Assembly: GCA_947452355.1 (NCBI GenBank)
Contig: CANGCU010000067.1
Coordinates: 1-6,833 of the forward strand
Direction: 5' to 3'
Length of the DNA stretch: 6,833 nucleotides
Source of the DNA: Microbacteriaceae bacterium
Lineage (GTDB): Bacteria; Actinomycetota; Actinomycetes; Actinomycetales; Microbacteriaceae
The notes under the pieces were generated by a model. The model saw nothing but the letters and a program-made list of their open reading frames with translations. It was not told the DNA's origin and searched no databases. Shown here one piece after another: positions 6,357 through 6,833 of this stretch. The position numbers and the translations under genes were made by a program. Numbering within the stretch: the stretch's first letter is position 1; each line of letters starts with the position of its first letter.

Positions 6357-6706
6357 GCGATGATGCGGAATGCGAAGGGGTAGCGGTAACGTTCCCCCCT
6401 GTTCGCTGCAGCGAATCCGAGGAATGCCCACCAGATACAGACCGCCCAGATTCCCAGGGTCACGGCCCATGCGAATGCTGGCCAGATGAAAAAAAGAATG
6501 AACGTCAATATGCCGTTGGCAATGTGCGCCAGCGTCACCGTGATTTGAAAGTTCAGTGCTTCCTTCGCGTTGCTGTCTACCTGTGCATCACGGGAGGTGT
6601 TAGTAGCCCAGATGATGAGAGGAGCAACGAAACTCGTGATGATTCCCAGGATGTGGGCGAGTCCCGCGAGCTGATTTGCTTGTCCAGAAGATTTTGACGT
6701 TGCCAT
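6353..6706 (-). CDS. DUF4870 (Tic20-like) small membrane protein
   Basis: 117 residues with about three hydrophobic segments, at 15-34, 56-75 and 77-98. The pattern is that of DUF4870 proteins: NQLAGLAHILGIITSFVAPLI, an IIWATN...D.NAKEALNFQIT signature (KEALNFQ at 48-54), and the terminal ANRGERYRYPFAFRI. The function of the family is unknown; the Tic20-like label reflects fold similarity only. The start at 6704-6706 is well supported: reading the minus strand, AAGGAG (plus-strand CTCCTT, 6713-6718) lies six bases before the ATG. The stop codon shares CTAG (6353-6356) with the hemW stop on the other strand. The gene is divergent from hrcA and shares its 96-base intergenic region, including the CIRCE element, so heat-shock control is possible but unproven. 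Confidence 0.9.
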   Translation of the reverse strand: MATSKSSGQANQLAGLAHILGIITSFVAPLIIWATNTSRDAQVDSNAKEALNFQITVTLAHIANGILTFILFFIWPAFAWAVTLGIWAVCIWWAFLGFAAANRGERYRYPFAFRIIA

Positions 6707-6712
6707 GTGCTA

Positions 6713-6718
6713 CTCCTT
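6713..6718 (-). promoter_or_regulatory. Strong Shine-Dalgarno of the DUF4870 gene
   Basis: On the minus strand this reads AAGGAG, six bases before the ATG at 6706-6704. It is among the best ribosome-binding sites in the window and settles the start of this gene. Confidence 0.8.
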
Positions 6719-6734
6719 GCTGGTTTCCCGCCCG

Positions 6735-6745
6735 GCGGTTACCGC
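6735..6745. repeat. Short inverted repeat GCGGT-T-ACCGC
   Basis: Perfect 5-bp arms around a single base, 28 bases upstream of the DUF4870 start and outside the CIRCE element. A one-base loop rules out an ordinary hairpin, so if functional it would be a DNA-level operator. In a GC-rich genome it could be chance. Confidence 0.3.
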
Positions 6746-6761
6746 GCGTACTATTGAGGCA

Positions 6762-6788
6762 TTAGCAATCTACTAGCGAGAGTGCCAA
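6762..6788. promoter_or_regulatory. CIRCE operator (HrcA-binding site)
   Basis: TTAGCAATC (6762-6770), nine bases, then GAGTGCCAA (6780-6788). The CIRCE consensus is TTAGCACTC-N9-GAGTGCTAA, so each arm has one mismatch and the spacer is exactly nine. It lies 14 bases before the hrcA ATG, the expected place for HrcA autoregulation. HrcA represses heat-shock genes through CIRCE and is released under folding stress. The element also lies 55 bases upstream of the divergent DUF4870 gene. Confidence 0.93.
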
Positions 6789-6802
6789 TTCGGGAGGTGT
6801 TG

Positions 6803-6833
6803 ATGGTTTCGCAACGTGCGTTAGACGTTCTGC
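6803..6833 (+). CDS. hrcA: Heat-inducible transcription repressor HrcA, first ten codons (3'-truncated by the window)
   Basis: HrcA is the repressor that binds CIRCE and controls chaperone genes; in actinobacteria it is commonly followed by dnaJ. Only MVSQRALDVL plus one base is visible, which matches the usual N-terminus of HrcA (M-x-[ST]-x-R-x-L-x-V-L) at the start of its winged-helix DNA-binding domain. The identification rests on this short peptide together with the CIRCE element immediately upstream and the hemW neighbourhood. The ATG at 6803 is chosen because GGAGGT (6793-6798) lies four bases before it. In-frame GTG (6797) and TTG (6800) codons are too close to, or inside, that site. 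Confidence 0.87.
   Translation, partial: MVSQRALDVL

Noticed and set aside
1..6833. CRISPR arrays, insertion sequences, phage genes, tRNA or rRNA genes
   Set aside because: No repeat-spacer arrays, transposase motifs, terminal inverted repeats or clover-leaf sequences were seen; nearly every base belongs to an ordinary gene.

Overview
The window looks like a chromosomal segment of a high-GC actinobacterium, most likely Microbacteriaceae. GC is about 60% by eye. The protein sequences resemble Microbacteriaceae/Streptomyces-type DeoC, HemW and TruB, and the hemW - DUF4870 - hrcA neighbourhood fits that group. Very short or negative intergenic distances suggest a compact genome; a small-genome, marine-type relative is possible but cannot be shown from this window. 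Coding density is very high: the only real non-coding stretches are 320-371, 3876-3911 and 6707-6802.

Layout: (1) 2-319, the 3' end of ribF (flavokinase domain). (2) 337-3875, a three-gene deoxyribose catabolic operon: a leaderless gene encoding a SorC/DeoR-type helix-turn-helix fused in frame to a complete deoxyribose-phosphate aldolase, then a complete aldehyde dehydrogenase, then a short ALDH-like protein without the catalytic half. (3) 3912-6356, truB, a four-helix membrane protein and hemW, joined by overlapping start and stop codons. (4) 6353-6706 on the minus strand, a small DUF4870 membrane protein that meets hemW tail to tail over one shared CTAG. (5) 6762-6833, a near-consensus CIRCE operator and the first ten codons of hrcA.

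How the genes work together: the aldolase splits 2-deoxyribose-5-phosphate into glyceraldehyde-3-phosphate and acetaldehyde. The aldehyde dehydrogenase is expected to oxidise the acetaldehyde, so the operon salvages carbon from DNA-derived deoxynucleosides. In related actinobacteria a separate SorC-type regulator gene usually sits next to deoC. Here only its DNA-binding head remains, fused to the aldolase, and the promoter carries an inverted repeat resembling a DeoR operator. The most interesting hypothesis is that one polypeptide is both enzyme and deoxyribose-5-phosphate-sensing repressor. The flanking genes are housekeeping: flavin cofactor synthesis, tRNA modification, heme delivery and heat-shock control.
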